Shown here piece by piece: positions 61,964-64,000 of a DNA stretch of 64,000 bases. The notes beneath the pieces were generated by a model. That model made no database searches and was not told the DNA's origin. It worked only from the letters and a program-made list of their open reading frames with translations. Source of the stretch: Candidatus Cloacimonadota bacterium (GTDB lineage: Bacteria > Muiribacteriota > UBA6191); contig JAGSHD010000001.1 in the NCBI GenBank assembly GCA_023954715.1, positions 124,001-188,000 of the forward strand. The letters run 5' to 3'. The first letter of the stretch is position 1; each line of letters opens with the position of its first letter. The position numbers and the translations under genes are program-made.

Positions 61964-63370
61964 TTGGGCAGCAATTCCTATAACACTCAACGTGAGATAG
62001 ATCTAATTGAGTTAGAGTTAAGTTTAGAAAAAGACCTTGATATACTGTTTGAAACTGGTTTTAATCAGTATGGAAGAGCCCTTTGTTGGAAAAAGCATCC
62101 GGGTTTTCCATATCGTACTCAATGCGTTATTAATCTGCAGGGTACGATTCTCGTACAGGCTAACTCTTATCTAAACAAATATGATAGGGCGGAGTATTAT
62201 TACAAAGAGAAGCAGTTAACATTAGTAAAACTTTCAGAGTTAAAAGAAGATCTCAGCTATAAGTTAGAAGGTTCTGCTATTTGTGAAGATATTGATCCCT
62301 TCAATCAAGGTATTGCTAGAATAAAAATTGTAGTTCCTTTTCCTGATCATGTACCTAGTCCAAAAAGTGATGTTGTATATGGTACTAGTGAATATAATTA
62401 TATCAACTTTAACGGAGATATAATTTTTTCGGAAAACTTCGCTGATGCTGCAAATTATTCTGATGGTTTGTTTCCAGTTAGGAGTTTTAAAGATAGAGAA
62501 TGCTACTATTTAAGAATCGATAAAACTTCATTGTTACATAGACCTCAACCTGTTGTAATTTCTTCAATGTATGGGCTGTTTATAGATAGTAATTACCATC
62601 TTATAAATTCATTTGATAAGCAATTGACAAACAAATGTACAACAATTACTTATACAGATAACCATCAAATCGCGCTAGTAGAATATGGTCCGTACACATA
62701 TGATAAAAAATGTTGTTTCATTTTTCCTAATGGACAGAAGGTACCATATTTAGATATAAAAGCAGAGTATGAAAAATCTCATAAAGATGGAATTCGTCGA
62801 GATAGCGCTTTTTCAAACGGTATTATATCAATTGTTATTGAGGGTTACGGTATTAAGCATATAAATCTTGAGGGTCAGCTACTATCGAAAGTTCATTTTT
62901 CTATAAGTGATTTATTGAGTTATCATAGTTCCGTAGACTTGCATAAATTTTCACAAGGATTTGCTGTTGTAAAAACACCAAAGGGTTTCAATTATATTAA
63001 TCAAAGAGGTGAGTTATTACTGAAGGAGTTTAAAAATTTTGCGGGTCCTTTTTCATCAGGTTTGGCTTTAGTTAAAAATGAGCAAGGTGATTACTATTTC
63101 ATTGATAGAAGGGGTAAAAAAAGATTTAATATATCTATACCAGATGTATATAGATCTATAGTATTGTTGGGTCGAGTTCAAGTTACTCCAATAGAAAACG
63201 ATCAGATAAAATTTGAGCAAGTATCAATTTTCGATTTGGATGGGAATTTTATGTGTGAAACTACCAGTTCATTATCAAATTTAGATGACCAGTTTAGTAT
63301 GTTTTTAAAAGAGGATTATCTAGATTGGTGGGGTAACAAGGTACAGTACCATCGAGGAGTTAGACAATAA
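61964..63370 (+). CDS. WG-repeat protein 1
   Basis: The 468-residue protein begins with a 40-residue helical segment (REIDLIELELSLEKDLDILF) and then carries WG/KWG beta-repeats: GRALCWKKHPG with VINLQGTILVQ, FNQGIARIKIVV, NYINFNGDIIF followed by NYSDGLFPVRSF, HKFSQGFAVVKTPKGFNYIN and SGLALVKNEQGDYYFIDRRG. Such repeats form beta-propeller-like or solenoid surfaces for protein binding. The start is TTG at 61964, supported by AAGGAGG 5-6 bases upstream and by the identical arrangement in the second gene. It probably belongs to a tandem family; a function in toxin or immunity is only a speculation. Confidence 0.82.
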   Translation: MGSNSYNTQREIDLIELELSLEKDLDILFETGFNQYGRALCWKKHPGFPYRTQCVINLQGTILVQANSYLNKYDRAEYYYKEKQLTLVKLSELKEDLSYKLEGSAICEDIDPFNQGIARIKIVVPFPDHVPSPKSDVVYGTSEYNYINFNGDIIFSENFADAANYSDGLFPVRSFKDRECYYLRIDKTSLLHRPQPVVISSMYGLFIDSNYHLINSFDKQLTNKCTTITYTDNHQIALVEYGPYTYDKKCCFIFPNGQKVPYLDIKAEYEKSHKDGIRRDSAFSNGIISIVIEGYGIKHINLEGQLLSKVHFSISDLLSYHSSVDLHKFSQGFAVVKTPKGFNYINQRGELLLKEFKNFAGPFSSGLALVKNEQGDYYFIDRRGKKRFNISIPDVYRSIVLLGRVQVTPIENDQIKFEQVSIFDLDGNFMCETTSSLSNLDDQFSMFLKEDYLDWWGNKVQYHRGVRQ

Positions 63371-63531
63371 CAAGAATATGTAAAAACGACCTAATTAAAA
63401 TAGTAGCTGCTTTATGTAGTTTTGAAAACTCCATTGATTTAAAAATCCAAAATCCGTGGTGATGCCTAACAAACTTTATCACTTATTATTACAATAGTAT
63501 CGCTAAATTCTACAAATAGTTCATTCAATGA

Positions 63532-63560
63532 TTGAGTTATAAACTGAATACAAATATCAT
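63532..63560 (+). promoter_or_regulatory. Promoter of WG-repeat gene 2
   Basis: TTGAGT (63532-63537) and TATCAT (63555-63560) are 17 bases apart, as in the promoter of the first copy. Confidence 0.6.
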
Positions 63561-63739
63561 GTTAACTCAGTTAATCATTTAACAAAAAACAAGGAGAAAA
63601 CTTTGAATAGTTATTCCTATAGCACTCAACGTGAAATTGATCTAATTGAGTTAGAGTTAAGTTTAGAAAAAGATCTTGATATACTGTTTGAAACTGGTTT
63701 TAATCAGTATGGAAGGGCCCTTTGTTGGAAAAAACATCC
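63532..63739 (+). repeat. Duplicated promoter and 5' gene segment (partner 61893-62100)
   Basis: About 200 bases covering promoter, ribosome binding site, TTG start and the first 40-45 codons are nearly identical to 61893-62100. Similarity falls sharply after the codons for WKKHP. Confidence 0.8.
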
Positions 63740-64000
63740 AAACAATTCTTATAAAACACAATGTGTAATTAACCTACAAGGTGAACTTTTATACCAATCT
63801 GATTCGTTCTTAAATAGATACGAGAAGGCTCAATATTTAGAAAAACAAGAACAGCCTTATGCCGATGTACTTAAAACTTTATCTTTGAACACTGAATATA
63901 CAGACATTCAACCATTTTATTTTGGCTATGCCGTAGTTAGAGTAATAAATGCTTTTAGTAATGTAGGTGCTCAAGATAGAGCAAATATCATGGCTAGCAC
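63603..64000 (+). CDS. WG-repeat protein 2 (partial, C-terminus beyond the right edge)
   Basis: From TTG at 63603, with AAGGAG upstream, 132 codons are seen before the window ends. The first 45 residues (STQREIDLIELELSLEKDLD and onward to ALCWKKHP) are almost identical to WG-repeat protein 1, but later residues (TQCVINLQGELLYQ, FYFGYAVVRVINAF) have diverged. The near-identical 5' part and promoter next to a divergent 3' part suggest gene conversion or a recent 5' duplication. It is the second member of a tandem array that may continue to the right. Confidence 0.75.
   Translation, partial: MNSYSYSTQREIDLIELELSLEKDLDILFETGFNQYGRALCWKKHPNNSYKTQCVINLQGELLYQSDSFLNRYEKAQYLEKQEQPYADVLKTLSLNTEYTDIQPFYFGYAVVRVINAFSNVGAQDRANIMAS

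Noticed and set aside
1..64000. tRNA, rRNA, CRISPR arrays and complete insertion sequences
   Set aside because: Intergenic regions were read on both strands; no cloverleaf, rRNA segment, regularly spaced repeat array or intact transposase was found.

Overview
The window is an AT-rich (about one third G+C by eye) bacterial chromosome segment, densely coded on both strands. Many proteins carry Sec or lipoprotein signal peptides, and there is a sigma-54-type regulator, an RraB domain, RhlE, AhcY and SseA. Together these point to a Gram-negative, probably aquatic, free-living organism. The exact lineage cannot be named from the sequence. Several genes appear to start with TTG, and intrinsic terminators are common and easy to see.

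Left part (1-20.4 kb): mostly single genes or pairs. It holds an SH3b-domain exported protein (cut by the left edge), a ClbS-like protein behind a TlpA-like lipoprotein, a second exported thioredoxin-fold protein, an EEP-family membrane protein coupled to a DNA alkyltransferase, a PhoA-type alkaline phosphatase with a DUF2059-like partner, a lipase-like lipoprotein, a YiiX-like cysteine hydrolase, an alpha/beta hydrolase, an overlapping pair of RlaP-type nucleotidyltransferases, a DUF1697 protein, ahcY divergent from a LysR regulator followed by a double cupin, and rhlE.

Middle part (20.5-50 kb): secreted-protein territory. A two-gene module (lipoprotein plus a 1076-residue FN3/double-FGE-fold exported protein) occurs twice in tandem. 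It is followed by a tightly coupled operon (31.6-41.7 kb) encoding a DPBB exported protein, a divergent sigma-54 with a long C-terminal extension, three exported proteins of unknown family, an LPP20/FlgT-like protein, a divergent hybrid kinase, a small protein and a sigma-54 activator that lacks a DNA-binding HTH. Directly downstream are an exported caspase-fold protease with a glycine-rich tail, an LPP20-domain protein and another exported protein. I regard this self-contained sigma-54/activator/kinase/caspase cluster as the best candidate for an undescribed system. A 1338-residue PQQ-propeller/FGE/FN3 exported protein follows on the opposite strand.

Right part (50-64 kb): accessory genes. 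These are an autoregulated class II Fic protein with an array of operator half-sites, a metallo-beta-lactamase-fold protein, a methyltransferase, an HNH nuclease, a coupled NlpC/P60 and DUF695-RraB operon with repeated junctions, two tandem paralogues of unknown family, SseA, and a tandem WG-repeat family (second copy cut by the right edge) whose promoters and 5' ends are nearly identical.
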